This document shows positions 52,332 to 61,690 of a DNA stretch of 64,000 bases, in pieces. The position numbers were made by a program, and so were the translations under genes. The DNA lies in contig CAWIJL010000006.1 of the NCBI GenBank assembly GCA_963836405.1, positions 310,001 through 374,000 on the forward strand. The letters run 5' to 3'. The stretch is from CAWIJJ01 sp963836405 (GTDB lineage Bacteria > Acidobacteriota > Terriglobia > Bryobacterales > Bryobacteraceae). The notes under the pieces are model-generated. The model made no database searches. It was not told the DNA's origin and saw nothing but the letters and a program-made list of their open reading frames with translations. Positions within the stretch are counted from its first letter, which is position 1. Every line of letters starts with the position of its first letter.

Positions 52332-55300
52332 ATGCTGAGTCAACTCGAGGGGCCAGGAAGCAGGAGGGCGGGGCCGGTTCCGCCTACCCGCAGGCCGTAC
52401 GAGCTGATCCTTTTGCTCTTCCTTTCCGTGGCCGCGATCGTTCTGGTGGTCTGGCGGTTCCAGGTGGCGCAGACGGAAGCCGCCCGCCAGCAGGCTGCCA
52501 ACCAGTTGCTCACCATCGCCGACCTGCGTGTCAGGCAGATCGCCGACTGGCGCGCCAGCCAGGTGGGACGGGCCGCCTCGATCCAGGCCGATTCATTCAA
52601 GATGGCGGCATTCCACGAGTATGTGGCCGGGCGGCGCACGGAAGCCGACAGGTCCGCGATCTTGCGCTGGATGGAGGCGCTGGCGCGGGGAATGCGCTAT
52701 GCCGGAATCTCGCTGGTGGACACAAACGGTACCGTTGTCCTTTCCGTAGGGCGCAAATTCGGCGATGAGGGCCACTTTCGGGAACTCACAGGCGAGGTTC
52801 TCCGTGACGGCGGCATCCTTCTGCGCGACATGCACAAGGAGTCTTCCGGAATCGTTCACCTCGGTTTGAACATCGCGTTGCGAAGCGACGACGGGAAACC
52901 GCCGTTCGGAGCCCTGCTCATCAGCATCGATCCAAAGGACTACCTGTACCCCACGCTGCAAACCCTGCCGGTACCGAGCCGCAGCGGAGAAACCTTGCTG
53001 GTGAAGCGCGACGGAGACGCGGCGGTCTTTCTGAATTCCCTCCGCCGCAGCCCCGATGCCGCCCTGCGATTGCGAATCCCGTTGACGCGGCGCGACGTTC
53101 CGGCGGTACGGGCGGTCCTCGGCGAGGAAGGAGCGATGGAAGGGCAAGATTATACCGGCACGCCAGTGCTGGCCGAAGCCCGGCAGGTACCCGATTCCAA
53201 CTGGTTCCTGGTTACCAAGCTCGACACGGATGAGGTTCTCGGGCCGGCGTTGCGGCAGGCGCGGTTCCTGGGCGGAATGGCGGTCGCTCTGATTGTGGCC
53301 AGCCTGATCTGTGTGGCGGCCTTATGGCGCCGGCAGCAGCTTGGATTCTACCGCGCGCAGTATGAAGCCGAACAACAACGGCGTGCCCTGCACGGCCATT
53401 ACGACTATCTCACGCGTTTCGCTAACGACATCATTCTGCTGATGGATGGCAAGGACCGGATTGTGGAGGTCAATGACCGCGCCGTCAGCACGTACGGCTA
53501 TTCGCGGGCAGAACTGACCGGCATGCACGCCACGGAGTTGATGGAGCCGTCGCTGCGCGGGGCGCATAACGCTCAGCGCAAGCAACTGCTCCAGACGGGC
53601 TCGATGGTTTTGGAGACCGTGCACCGCCGGAAAGACGGCAGCGTTTTCCAGGCCGAATCGAGTGTCCGGTCCATTGTCGTGGAAGACCAGGTATTCTTTC
53701 AGAGCATCGTGCGGGACATCAGCGAGCGCAAGGCGATCATGGAGGAACTGCGGCGGACGGCAGAGACCCTGAGCGCCGTGATCGATGCGTCGCCGGCCGG
53801 CATCGTGACCCTGGATCGGGAGCTGACGGTGTCCACCTGGAATCCCGCGGCTGAATCGATCTTCGGCTGGCCGGCGGCCGAAATGCTGGGCAAGCCGCTT
53901 CAGCCCGGAGCCGCAGCGGCCGCGTGTGCCCGCGCGGTAGCCGGAGAGCGGCTGACGGCCCAGGTGGTGCGCGAGGGGACGAGAGACGGCCGGGAAATTG
54001 TGCTCAGCCTGTCCGCCGCCCCGCTCATGGGGCCAGACGGCAAAACCGCCGGTGTGGTGGCGAGCATCCTCGACATCACACAACAGCAACATGCCGAGGA
54101 AGCGCTGGCTGCCAGCGAGGAGCGATTCCGAGCCGCGTTCGAACAGGCGGCTGTGGGGATGGTGCTTACCGATCTGGACGGGCGCTACCTGCGTGTGAAC
54201 CAGCGCTACTGCGAAATCACCGGCTACGCGGAGGCGGAACTACTCAGCATGACCTGGGCGGACGTCACCCACCCCGACGACCTGCCCGCCGGCATCGAAT
54301 CCGCCGCAGTCCTCATTGGCGGTGCGAAGAGCACAGACGCGTTTCAGAAGCGATATCGCCGTAAGGATGGTTCCACCGTTTGGGCCTGGATCACGGTTTC
54401 GGTGATGCACGGGCCCGACGGCCGGCCGCTTCAATCGGTGGCGGTGGTGGAGGACATATCGGAGCGGCGCCAGGTTCAGGAGGCGCTGCGAGAGAGCGAG
54501 GAGCGATTCCGGCTGCTGGTGGAACATGCACCCGACGGCATCGCGGTGGTTGCCGGGACCACCTTCCGTTACCTGAATCCCGCCGCCCTGCGATTCATGG
54601 GCGCAACGAGCATTGTGGAAGTGGCCGGGACCGACATCAGCGCGTGGATTCCGCCCGCGCGCGCGGCCGCCGGCCGCACCATCCCGCCGAATGCGGCGAT
54701 CGACCGGATGGAAGTAAGCTATCTGCGCCGGGACGGCACCGAATATCCGGCCGAAGTTTCCGCCGCTCCCATCGAGTGGAACGGAGAGACCGCGCAGCTT
54801 TTCTTTTTTCAGGACATCTCCAGCCGGAAACGGGCGCAGGCGGAACAGGCGCGGCTCGAACAGCAGCTCCTGCAGTCGCAGAAAATGGAGAGCGTGGGGC
54901 GGCTGGCGGGGGGCGTGGCCCACGACTTCAACAACCTGCTGACGGTAATCAACGGCTACTCGGACATGTTGCTGCAACGTTTCGACCGGAGGGATCCCGC
55001 GTATGAGGAGATCGAAGAGATCTGCGCCGCGGGACACCGCGCGGCATCGCTGACGCAGCAGCTACTGGCCTTCAGCCGCAAACAGATCGCCGAGCTCAAA
55101 CCGACGAATCTGAACCAGGTAGTGGAAGACGACAGCAAGATGCTGCGCCGCCTGATCAGCGAGGATACGCGCATCGAAACCCGCCTCGCGTCAAGCGTCA
55201 GCCCGGTGCTGGCGGACACCAGCCATCTGCACCAAGTGCTCATGAACCTTACGCTCAATGCCAGGGACGCCATGCCGGAGGGCGGTGTGGTCACGATCGC

Positions 55301-56363
55301 CACCTCGGAGGTGCAGGTGGAAGGCGGCGGCGTGCCCGGCGGGGAGTCGCGGCAGGGTGCCCACGTTTGCCTGTCGGTGCGGGACACGGGGATCGGCATG
55401 GATGAGGCTACGCGGGAGAAGGTGTTCGAGCCATTCTTTACCACCAAGGCTCCCGGCATGGGCACGGGGCTCGGGCTCTCCACGGTTTATGGCATCGTCA
55501 AGCAAAGCGGCGGATGGATCGATGTGGAGAGCCGGCCGGGCGCAGGCAGCGTGTTCTCGGTGTATCTGCCGGTGGCAGAGCCGGCGCCCGAGGAAGCGAA
55601 GGAAGCGAAAGTCGTCCCGGTGGGAACCTGCGGCGGCGAGACGGTCCTGGTGGTGGAAGACCAGGCCGACGTCCGCAGGCTCGCCGCCGGCATTCTGGCG
55701 GGCCGCGGCTATCGCGTCTTCCAGGCTGCCCACGGAGAGGAAGCCCTGAAAGTAGCCGCCGGTCTCGGAAAGATCGATCTGCTGCTTACCGATGTGGTGA
55801 TGCCGGGCATCGCCGGACCGGAACTGGCCCGCCAGATGCGGTCCCTGATGCCCGAGCTTAAAGTGCTTTTCATTTCCGGCTATACGGCCGACGCCTTTCC
55901 CCTCGGCAAGGTGATGGAGGCGAACCTGGCACTGCTGGCCAAACCGTTCACTCCGGAGGCGCTCTGCGAGAAGGTGCAGCAGGTGTTGTCGGATCCGGGA
56001 CGCCGTTGCAGGATCCTGATCATCGACGACGAGGAGCCGGTCCGCCGGGTGCTACGCCACGTGCTGGAGACGGCGGGTTACGAAATCCTGGAGGCGCCGC
56101 ACGGCAAGGTGGGCACGCGCATGGCTGCCAGCGAAAAGCTGGACCTGGTGATTACGGATCTGGTGATGCCGGAGCAGGAGGGGATAGAAACCGTGCGTTT
56201 CTTCCACGAGCATCATCCAAATCTGCCGGTGATCGCCATCTCCGGCGCGCTTCAGGGAGAGTTTTTGAAGCCGGCATCGTTGCTGGGGGCGCACGCCACG
56301 CTACGGAAGCCGATCCGTCCGGACGACCTCCTGAACGAGGTTCGCCGCCTCATCCGCGCGTAG
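52332..56363 (+). CDS. Large hybrid histidine kinase with sensor domain, four PAS domains and two receivers
   Basis: A 1343-residue membrane sensor. Transmembrane helices near residues 23-42 and 313-333 bracket a ~270-residue periplasmic domain (SLVDTNGTVVLSVGRK). Four PAS/PAC units follow (FANDIILLMDGKDRIVEVND; VIDASPAGIVTLDRELTVST; QAAVGMVLTDLDGRYLRVNQ; LVEHAPDGIAVVAGTTFRYL). GGVAHDFNNLLTV gives His864; the ATPase shows DTGIGMDEATREKV and GTGLGLSTVYG. Two receivers follow: Asp1154 in LLTDVVMPG and Asp1276 in VITDLVMPE. The double receiver suggests phosphorelay or fine tuning. It lies 95 bp after the tannase-like gene; no DNA-binding regulator is adjacent. Confidence 0.92.
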   Translation: MLSQLEGPGSRRAGPVPPTRRPYELILLLFLSVAAIVLVVWRFQVAQTEAARQQAANQLLTIADLRVRQIADWRASQVGRAASIQADSFKMAAFHEYVAGRRTEADRSAILRWMEALARGMRYAGISLVDTNGTVVLSVGRKFGDEGHFRELTGEVLRDGGILLRDMHKESSGIVHLGLNIALRSDDGKPPFGALLISIDPKDYLYPTLQTLPVPSRSGETLLVKRDGDAAVFLNSLRRSPDAALRLRIPLTRRDVPAVRAVLGEEGAMEGQDYTGTPVLAEARQVPDSNWFLVTKLDTDEVLGPALRQARFLGGMAVALIVASLICVAALWRRQQLGFYRAQYEAEQQRRALHGHYDYLTRFANDIILLMDGKDRIVEVNDRAVSTYGYSRAELTGMHATELMEPSLRGAHNAQRKQLLQTGSMVLETVHRRKDGSVFQAESSVRSIVVEDQVFFQSIVRDISERKAIMEELRRTAETLSAVIDASPAGIVTLDRELTVSTWNPAAESIFGWPAAEMLGKPLQPGAAAAACARAVAGERLTAQVVREGTRDGREIVLSLSAAPLMGPDGKTAGVVASILDITQQQHAEEALAASEERFRAAFEQAAVGMVLTDLDGRYLRVNQRYCEITGYAEAELLSMTWADVTHPDDLPAGIESAAVLIGGAKSTDAFQKRYRRKDGSTVWAWITVSVMHGPDGRPLQSVAVVEDISERRQVQEALRESEERFRLLVEHAPDGIAVVAGTTFRYLNPAALRFMGATSIVEVAGTDISAWIPPARAAAGRTIPPNAAIDRMEVSYLRRDGTEYPAEVSAAPIEWNGETAQLFFFQDISSRKRAQAEQARLEQQLLQSQKMESVGRLAGGVAHDFNNLLTVINGYSDMLLQRFDRRDPAYEEIEEICAAGHRAASLTQQLLAFSRKQIAELKPTNLNQVVEDDSKMLRRLISEDTRIETRLASSVSPVLADTSHLHQVLMNLTLNARDAMPEGGVVTIATSEVQVEGGGVPGGESRQGAHVCLSVRDTGIGMDEATREKVFEPFFTTKAPGMGTGLGLSTVYGIVKQSGGWIDVESRPGAGSVFSVYLPVAEPAPEEAKEAKVVPVGTCGGETVLVVEDQADVRRLAAGILAGRGYRVFQAAHGEEALKVAAGLGKIDLLLTDVVMPGIAGPELARQMRSLMPELKVLFISGYTADAFPLGKVMEANLALLAKPFTPEALCEKVQQVLSDPGRRCRILIIDDEEPVRRVLRHVLETAGYEILEAPHGKVGTRMAASEKLDLVITDLVMPEQEGIETVRFFHEHHPNLPVIAISGALQGEFLKPASLLGAHATLRKPIRPDDLLNEVRRLIRA

Positions 56364-56390
56364 CGGGCGGCTCGATGGGGGGTGCGCGAC

Positions 56391-56549
56391 GTCTGAAGCG
56401 CCGTGCCAGATGCGGCGTCAGGGTGGGCACGATGGCGTCCGGCGGGATGGCCCGGGCGTTGGCGGCGCGGGATGCGGAGGGTGCCCCTTGGGGGCGGCGG
56501 GATTTACCAAAGACTGCTGGCAGTTGCGCGAATACGCGTTATCCGATTC
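56391..56549 (-). repeat. Decayed tandem copy 1 of the PEP-CTERM gene 3' end
   Basis: Bases 56413-56450 are identical to 56853-56890 inside the PEP-CTERM gene (38 bp), and the unit repeats the gene's last codons (LARRF-like) and its 3' flank ATACGCG...GGTAAATC. The membrane-anchor segment between them is missing. It begins 27 bp after the stop of the large hybrid kinase. Confidence 0.85.
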
Positions 56550-56731
56550 GTCTGAAGCGCCGTGCCAGCGGGTGGGCACGATGCCGTCCGGCGGATGGCC
56601 GGAATGCAGTCTGTCGGAAGCGCAGGCGCGACCACGGGCATTGACGGCGTCGGGATGCAGAGGGCCCTTTGAGGGGCGGCGAGATTTACCGAAGACTGCC
56701 GGTAGTTGCGCGAATACGCGTTATCGGATTC
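56550..56731 (-). repeat. Decayed tandem copy 2 of the PEP-CTERM gene 3' end
   Basis: A second tandem unit, more diverged than copy 1, again without the anchor segment: GTCTGAAGCGCCGTGCCAG is followed at once by GGGTGGGCACGATG, which in the intact gene lie about 110 bp apart; GCGCAGGCGCGACCAC matches a more upstream part of the gene. The last bases are the 3' flank and stop of the intact gene. Confidence 0.82.
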
Positions 56732-57455
56732 GTTTGAAGCGGCGTGCCAGACCAATGGCCAGGAAGCCGCCAGCCAGCATCAAAAGCGTGCCGGGTTCCG
56801 GATTCGGCACAGGAACGTATGGCACAATCGCCGTCGTAATCACATCTATCTCCGGCGTCAGGGTGGGCACGATGGCGTCCGGCGGGATGGTCAGATCGGC
56901 AGAGGTAGCGTCTGGCGGGACGACAGGGATGCAGTTTGTTGTCGGTGCAGGCGCAGGCGCGGGCGCGACCACAGGCGCCGGCGGCGGCGGCGGGGGCGGG
57001 GTGGGAGGAACTACCACCGGAGTGCCTGCCCCGCGCGACCTTGAGGACGGTCGAGCCACTGGCGCTGGGGTTGGAGCAACGACAACGGGGGCGGCAACGG
57101 GTGGGGGTGCCACCGGTGCGGGAATGACGACCGGGCTGCTGACGCAGGGAACAGCACTCGGGGCGGCCGGCGTCGTAGGCTGGAACACCGGTATGGCTAT
57201 GGGCATCGGCTCAGGAGTAGTTACGGTCAACGCCGCATAGTTGAAGCTAGAATTCCGCGACGTCCGGCCGGTCTGAGGCGTCGTCGTCCCGGAAGCCAAA
57301 GTATTCGCTGCGGCGCAACTCGGCGCGTAGCCGTAGCTGTTAGCCGGTGTACAGCCACCAGCCGCGCCTACAGCTGCCTGCGACGTGATGATTTCGTTCG
57401 CCGATAATAAGCCGCAACCTGCAACGATCAGCAGGAACTGCCTTGATACGCCCAC
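56721..57455 (-). CDS. PEP-CTERM sorted extracellular protein, Pro/Val-rich
   Basis: A 244-residue protein with signal peptide (FLLIVAGCGLLSANEI) and the C-terminal sorting signal PNPEPGTLLMLAGGFLAIG followed by basic LARRFKRIR, the PEP-CTERM tripartite tail recognised by exosortase. The middle is low-complexity: runs of Pro, Val, Ala and Thr (VVAPTPAPVARPSS, PTPPPPPPPAP) that would form an extended stalk, after a Cys-containing N-terminal part (GGCTPANSYGYAPSCAA). GTG 57455 with GGAGG 6 bases upstream is the start. No exosortase gene is in the window. Two decayed copies of its 3' end lie directly downstream. Role unknown; likely a surface or matrix protein. Confidence 0.85.
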   Translation of the reverse strand: MGVSRQFLLIVAGCGLLSANEIITSQAAVGAAGGCTPANSYGYAPSCAAANTLASGTTTPQTGRTSRNSSFNYAALTVTTPEPMPIAIPVFQPTTPAAPSAVPCVSSPVVIPAPVAPPPVAAPVVVAPTPAPVARPSSRSRGAGTPVVVPPTPPPPPPPAPVVAPAPAPAPTTNCIPVVPPDATSADLTIPPDAIVPTLTPEIDVITTAIVPYVPVPNPEPGTLLMLAGGFLAIGLARRFKRIR

Positions 57456-57736
57456 TCAATCCTCCGAACTGGAGAGAAGTCCGCCTACGCTCGTCAACGG
57501 CGCAGTTTGGGACCCATCAACCGGCTTTCAGTATATGGAAAATCGATAAACTCAGGCAATAGCCAAGCGTTAACTTTATGTACTGAAAACGATACTACCG
57601 AGGGTAACTGCCGAAAAACAGCACAGTTACAAGTACTGCTAGGACCATGTCGCACCGCGTGGGGCGATCCGCGACGGAGCGCCCCGCGCCGCAGTGCGTA
57701 TTTCCCAGCCCGAACACGAAATGCTGGAAAAAACCC

Positions 57737-58141
57737 TTATTTCGTCTTGCTTTTCGCGGGTTTGACCGTGAGCTGGCTGGTCACATTTTCACTTCCGGCG
57801 GCTTCACTGGCGATTTTTTCCACGGCTTGTTTTTCCTCGGCGGTCCGCACCGGCCCCTTCAGCGTCACTTTGCCGTTCTGAGCGACGACTTTCACGTTAT
57901 GTGCGTATGTAGACAAATCCTTATCGTCCAGTAGGGATTTGCGGATGTTTTGCATGAGCGCGCGATCGGCCGCGCCGTTGCCGGCCTGGTCCGCAGTGGG
58001 TTCCTTCTTCGCGCGGTCGCGCTGGTTGATTTTGGTGTTATCCGTTGCCGGAGCCTTCGTCTGGGCTGGCAACGGGCTGATGCAAGCGGCGGCAAGGGCC
58101 GCTCCGAATGTAATCGAGGTCGCTAATTCGCGTAATTTCAC
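57737..58141 (-). CDS. Secreted BON-domain protein
   Basis: A 134-residue exported protein (signal SITFGAALAAACISPLPAQ). After a charged linker (~25-60) comes a single BON domain: ADRALMQNIRKSLLDDKDLS, NVKVVAQNGKVTLKGPVRTA, EEKQAVEKIASEAAGSENVT, SQLTVKP. BON domains bind phospholipid or protein partners; small periplasmic versions such as OsmY respond to osmotic or envelope stress. No partner is adjacent except the PEP-CTERM gene downstream. Confidence 0.88.
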   Translation of the reverse strand: MKLRELATSITFGAALAAACISPLPAQTKAPATDNTKINQRDRAKKEPTADQAGNGAADRALMQNIRKSLLDDKDLSTYAHNVKVVAQNGKVTLKGPVRTAEEKQAVEKIASEAAGSENVTSQLTVKPAKSKTK

Positions 58142-58220
58142 GATGGGTTACCTCCCCGACGGCTGAGCAGAGCACTTCACAAGCCTCAGGGAGATCCCCC
58201 ACAGGGCGAGAATTTGCGGC

Positions 58221-58883
58221 CTATTTCACGGTTTCGGGCAGCTCGCGGTACTCGATATTCCGCAAACCGCCGACTGTGGAATAGGAGGCAATTCCGAGCG
58301 GAATCGACAGGTCGATCTGGCTGCCCGCGCGAAGGCCGATGGTCCGCCCGGCGGTTGCGAGTTCGATGATCAGGTCGTCGTCGATCCACGCCTGAATCAA
58401 GCCGTCCGCCACGCGCAGGCGCAGCTTATACCACTGTCCGCGCTTGAATTCCTTGAAGCTGGACGTCTCGTTTTCCGAGGCGTCCATGTCATCGACGCTG
58501 GAGAGCCCCACGAGGCCGCCTCCCCAGCCGCCGTTGATCCAGGAGCAGTAGGCATCGCCTACCGGAAAGGTGATGCCGGCGAAGAAATCGTACCCGTCCA
58601 GCCGCGCCGCTTCGAGGCGTAATTCGTAGTTATATTTTGGAAATGGCTTGACGTAATTGACGCCCGTCATCACGCCATTGCCGAGCACAATCATTCCATC
58701 CTGCACCGACACCTTGCCCTTGCCGATGAACGGCGCTTCCTTCCAGCCGTCCAGTGACTTGCCGTCGAACATCTTCCGCCACTCCGCGGCGGGGGGCTGT
58801 TTCGCTTCCTGGGAAAATGAGGGCAGCACGCCCGCTACCGCCAGCACCAGCCCCAACGCCGTTCTGCCAAGTCCGCGCATCAT
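58221..58883 (-). CDS. Exported DUF1080 (3-keto-disaccharide hydrolase-type) protein
   Basis: A 220-residue secreted single-domain DUF1080 protein (signal MRGLGRTALGLVLAVAGVL). The domain shows WRKMFDGKSLDGWKEAPFIG, VSVQDGMIVLGNG, NYELRLEAARLDGYDFFAGI, DGLIQAWIDDDLIIELATAG and GGLRNIEYREL. It is shorter than the copy at 44838, lacking the N-terminal lipocalin-like part. ATG 58883 is chosen since GGGAG lies 7 bases upstream and gives the signal peptide. It is downstream of the GH29 fucosidase gene on the same strand, so both may act on the same glycan. Confidence 0.87.
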   Translation of the reverse strand: MMRGLGRTALGLVLAVAGVLPSFSQEAKQPPAAEWRKMFDGKSLDGWKEAPFIGKGKVSVQDGMIVLGNGVMTGVNYVKPFPKYNYELRLEAARLDGYDFFAGITFPVGDAYCSWINGGWGGGLVGLSSVDDMDASENETSSFKEFKRGQWYKLRLRVADGLIQAWIDDDLIIELATAGRTIGLRAGSQIDLSIPLGIASYSTVGGLRNIEYRELPETVK

Positions 58884-59011
58884 CGAAGTTCTCCCTGTTT
58901 TCCTAACTCGAGCGCCGCCCGGATTCCCGCGGAAAGCCGCGCTATTGCCCACCTGTCCAGTGTGTCACCAACAGGAGCCGGATGTCCTGTATCGGCCCGG
59001 GTTCGGCGGTT

Positions 59012-60517
59012 TCATCGCAGTCCCGTGATCTTGAAGGTGTAGGCGGGGCTGGCCGGAAGAGCGGCCGAGAGCGCTTCCGGAACGATCGCGGTGAGCCGGT
59101 CTCCCAGCCGCCTGGTTTCGAGCGGCCGTCCGTCCGGCAGGAGCGTGACTTTCACGTCCGAGGCGGGCCGGATGGATTCGAAGGCGAACGCTTCCCGCGG
59201 ACGGCGCGGCACGATCGCATATACGGCATCGCCCTTGGCCGTGTAGAAGGCCTCCACGCGGGCGAATCCGGCCGGCGGCGAATCCACCATTTTGGCGATG
59301 TCGTAATCCGCCATGAACTCCTTCTGCTCGAGCTTCGGAACCGAGCCCGCGCTCCACTGCCGGGGCTGCTTCCAGGCGCGGGTTCCATAGATGGCCTCTC
59401 CATTGGCACGCAGCCAGTCGCCGATCTCCACCAGGCGCTGCTGCATGATCACGGGAATGGTCCCGTCGGACGCCGGTCCGATGTCCAGCAGCAGGTTTCC
59501 GCCGCGGCTGACAATGTCGATCAGCATCAGCAGCAGTTCGCGTCCGGAGTGATAGTCCGCGATCTTCTCCGCCCGGTTATATCCGTAGGAGAATCCCATT
59601 CCGCGGCTCTCTTCCCAGGGGTGGGCCGCCTGCTCCATGCCCGAGGTGTACTCGGTGGTGAAGTAGCCGCCGTGCTTGTGCCGGGTCTCTTTGCCCCAGC
59701 GGTCGTTAATCACGACTTTGTCGCGCACCGGCGACTCGTTGAACAGCCATTGCAGCAGTTCGGTAGAGTGCCACTCGTCGCTCGGCAGGTCCCATTCGCC
59801 GTCGGAGAAGATGATGCTCGGTTTGGCGTGGGTGACCACGTCCTTGAACTGCGGCATCATGTGTTCGGTCACGTAGCGCTTCTTGTCGGAAAGCCAGATG
59901 GGGTTGTACCACTCGTAGAGCGAATAATAAATTCCCATTTCCAGGCTGCGGCGGCGGCCGGCCTCCATCAGGTCGAGAAGCAGGTCGCGCTTTGGTCCGA
60001 TGTCCACCGCATTCCAGGGGCGGCCCCAGGAGCGGTTGGCCTGCGCGTTGCGCCAGAGGGTGTAGCCTTCGTGGTGCTTGGAGGTGAGCGCCACGTATTT
60101 GGCGCCGGCGCGCACGAAGAGGTCCGCCCAATAGTCCGGGTCGTAGAGTTCGGCGCGGAACATCGGCGCGAAATCGAAATAGGGAAAGTTCGGGCCGTAG
60201 ACGCGGTCGTGAAAGCGCTTCGTCACCGCGCCTCCGCCGGTAGGTCCGGTGGCGCGGGCGCCCTTGGTGAGCGAATTCCAGTACCACTCCGCGTACGAGG
60301 TCTCGCCCTTCACCTGGACGGCGCCGAATGCGGGCACCGAGTAAACGCCCCAGTGAATGAAGATCCCGAATTTAGCATCTGTAAACCAGTCCGGAGTGGG
60401 ACGGCTGTCGATGGAGGGCCAGGTGGATTCGTAGCGGTCCGCCGCCGTGGCGCGGCTGGCGATGGCGGCCGCCAGGGGTGCGGCGGCGCAGGTTCGGAGC
60501 AGGTCTCTTCGGCGCAT
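59012..60517 (-). CDS. Exported GH29 alpha-L-fucosidase
   Basis: A 501-residue enzyme with Tat-like signal (MRRRDLLRTCAAAPLAAAIA). The GH29 barrel is clear: DWFTDAKFGIFIHWGVYSVP, AEWYWNSL, FVRAGAKYVALTSKHHEGYT and SIIFSDGEWDLP, whose Asp239 is the likely nucleophile. WGKETRHKHGGYFTTEY and NLLLDIGPASDGTIP follow, with a small beta-sandwich domain at the C terminus. It removes alpha-L-fucose from glycans; linkage preference cannot be read. The longer upstream frame was rejected because the signal peptide starts at 60517. It is divergent from the cytochrome gene. Confidence 0.92.
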   Translation of the reverse strand: MRRRDLLRTCAAAPLAAAIASRATAADRYESTWPSIDSRPTPDWFTDAKFGIFIHWGVYSVPAFGAVQVKGETSYAEWYWNSLTKGARATGPTGGGAVTKRFHDRVYGPNFPYFDFAPMFRAELYDPDYWADLFVRAGAKYVALTSKHHEGYTLWRNAQANRSWGRPWNAVDIGPKRDLLLDLMEAGRRRSLEMGIYYSLYEWYNPIWLSDKKRYVTEHMMPQFKDVVTHAKPSIIFSDGEWDLPSDEWHSTELLQWLFNESPVRDKVVINDRWGKETRHKHGGYFTTEYTSGMEQAAHPWEESRGMGFSYGYNRAEKIADYHSGRELLLMLIDIVSRGGNLLLDIGPASDGTIPVIMQQRLVEIGDWLRANGEAIYGTRAWKQPRQWSAGSVPKLEQKEFMADYDIAKMVDSPPAGFARVEAFYTAKGDAVYAIVPRRPREAFAFESIRPASDVKVTLLPDGRPLETRRLGDRLTAIVPEALSAALPASPAYTFKITGLR

Positions 60518-60579
60518 ACGGCCTGATGGTATCACCCTGGTTTGCGGAAGTGCGGGCGGCGCGTTGTATGATATCTCGC

Positions 60580-60909
60580 ATGCGCTATTTAGCAACGATG
60601 CTGCTCTGCCTGGTTCCGGCTCTCGCTCAGGGACCGCCCGCACCCAAGAACCTGAAGATTCTGAAGCCGGAAGAGGTACGCGCCACCATGGGAGCCTTCC
60701 GGGTGGGTTTGGGCGTGATGTGCACCCATTGCCACGTCCCGGGCGACAACGCGAGCGACGAAAATCCCAAGAAGGTAGTCGCGCGGACTATGCTGGCGAT
60801 GACGAGGGAGATCAACGCGGGGTTCCCGGACACCACTAAGGAGCACGTCACCTGCTACACGTGCCATCGCGGCGCGGTGGCTCCGCTCACGGCGCCGGCG
60901 GCACAGTAA
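60580..60909 (+). CDS. Small exported diheme c-type cytochrome
   Basis: A 109-residue periplasmic protein (signal MRYLATMLLCLVPALAQ) with two CxxCH heme motifs, Cys48-Thr-His-Cys51-His52 and Cys92-Tyr-Thr-Cys95-His96. GAFRVGLGVMCTHCHVPGDN and TMLAMTREINAGF resemble the photosynthetic-reaction-centre cytochrome subunit-like family that is common in non-phototrophic Acidobacteriota. It would carry electrons in the periplasm; the redox partner is unknown. A decayed copy of its 5' half follows in tandem. Confidence 0.86.
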   Translation: MRYLATMLLCLVPALAQGPPAPKNLKILKPEEVRATMGAFRVGLGVMCTHCHVPGDNASDENPKKVVARTMLAMTREINAGFPDTTKEHVTCYTCHRGAVAPLTAPAAQ

Positions 60910-60910
60910 T

Positions 60911-61050
60911 TACTTGGCCACGATGCCGCTCTGTCTGGTTCCGGCTCTCGCTCAGGACCGCCCGCACCCAAGACCTTGAAGACTTTGAAGCCGAGGAGGT
61001 GCGCGCCACGATGGGAGCCTTCCGGGTGGGTTTGGGCGTGATGTGCACCC
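60911..61050 (+). pseudogene. Decayed tandem copy of the cytochrome gene 5' part
   Basis: Bases 61011-61050 equal 60688-60727 exactly (40 bp), and the preceding 100 bp align to 60584-60687 with scattered substitutions and several single-base losses (for example CAGGACCG for CAGGGACCG). The match ends between the two cysteines of the first heme motif, so no heme site remains. It starts one base after the stop of the intact gene. Confidence 0.9.
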
Positions 61051-61110
61051 GGACTTCGCGAGCAAGAGTTCTGGAGAACAGCGAGGCGGGAAAAAGGCCA
61101 TCATCAATTG

Positions 61111-61190
61111 ATGGCAACGGTTCGCGTCACAGAAGCCGAACTCGCCCGCGATATCCACTCCGTCCTTGCCAAATTTGATCCGCCGGCATG
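61111..61190 (+). pseudogene. Phd-type antitoxin relic
   Basis: ATG 61111 opens MATVRVTEAELARDIHSVLA, the start of a Phd/YefM-like antitoxin family often paired with VapC in this phylum. After KFD the sequence jumps to PPAW, which resembles the last residues of intact relatives (from memory). About 55 codons, including the toxin-binding helix, are missing. The relic runs into the vapC start. Confidence 0.65.
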
Positions 61191-61690
61191 GATTAGTCCT
61201 CGACTCCGGAATGCTTATCGCCGCCGAGCGGGACGTGAAGCCGGTCAGTGAGTTATTGGCGTTACTCGAACACAAGCACGGAGAGACTGAGATCGTTCTC
61301 TCCTCTATCACAGCGATCGAACTGGAGCACGGCCTGCATCGCGCCCGAACCGCGGCACAGGCGGCAAAACGGCGTGCGTACCTGGAGACAGTTTACGCCG
61401 CGATCCCGGTGGAACCGTTCACCAGGGAAATGGCCCAGCTTGCCGCGAAAATCGATGCCGAATCTCGGCAGATCGGCTGCACCATCCCGTTTGCGGACCT
61501 GATGATCGGCGCCACCGCCTTCCACCTCGGTTACGCGGTCGGCACGCGGAATCTCCGTCACTTTCGGATGGTTCCCAACCTGATCGCGCTGGGGCCTTCG
61601 TTCTGGGGACCCCGGTCCGCATTTCGCCGAATCCCGATAGCATGGCAGCTCGTGCCTTGTCGTTCTGTGATTTATAAGTTACAACCATGA
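61188..61690 (+). pseudogene. VapC-type PIN-domain toxin, start region frameshifted
   Basis: The PIN domain is well kept: LVLDSGMLIAAERD with the first Asp, LSSITAIELEHGLHRA with the Glu, IPFADLMIGATAFHLGY with the Asp, and GTRNLRHFRM. The natural start ATG 61188 reads ATGGATTAG; relatives read ATG-GAT-TTA-GTC, so one T is missing at codon 3 and the protein is cut to two residues. In-frame alternatives are TTG 61166, inside the antitoxin relic, or an internal ATG after the first Asp. The C terminus also runs ~30 residues past the usual end (ALGPSFWGPRS). VapC toxins are RNases. Probably inactive unless TTG is used. Confidence 0.75.

Noticed and set aside
56391..56731. Tandem repeats considered as a CRISPR array
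   Set aside because: The units are 159 and 182 bp, are diverged, and match the 3' end of the neighbouring PEP-CTERM gene; no spacers or cas genes.
57456..57736. Possible c-di-GMP riboswitch or sigma-54 promoter before the PEP-CTERM gene
   Set aside because: No GEMM core and no GG-N10-GC pair with the right sequence was found in the leader.
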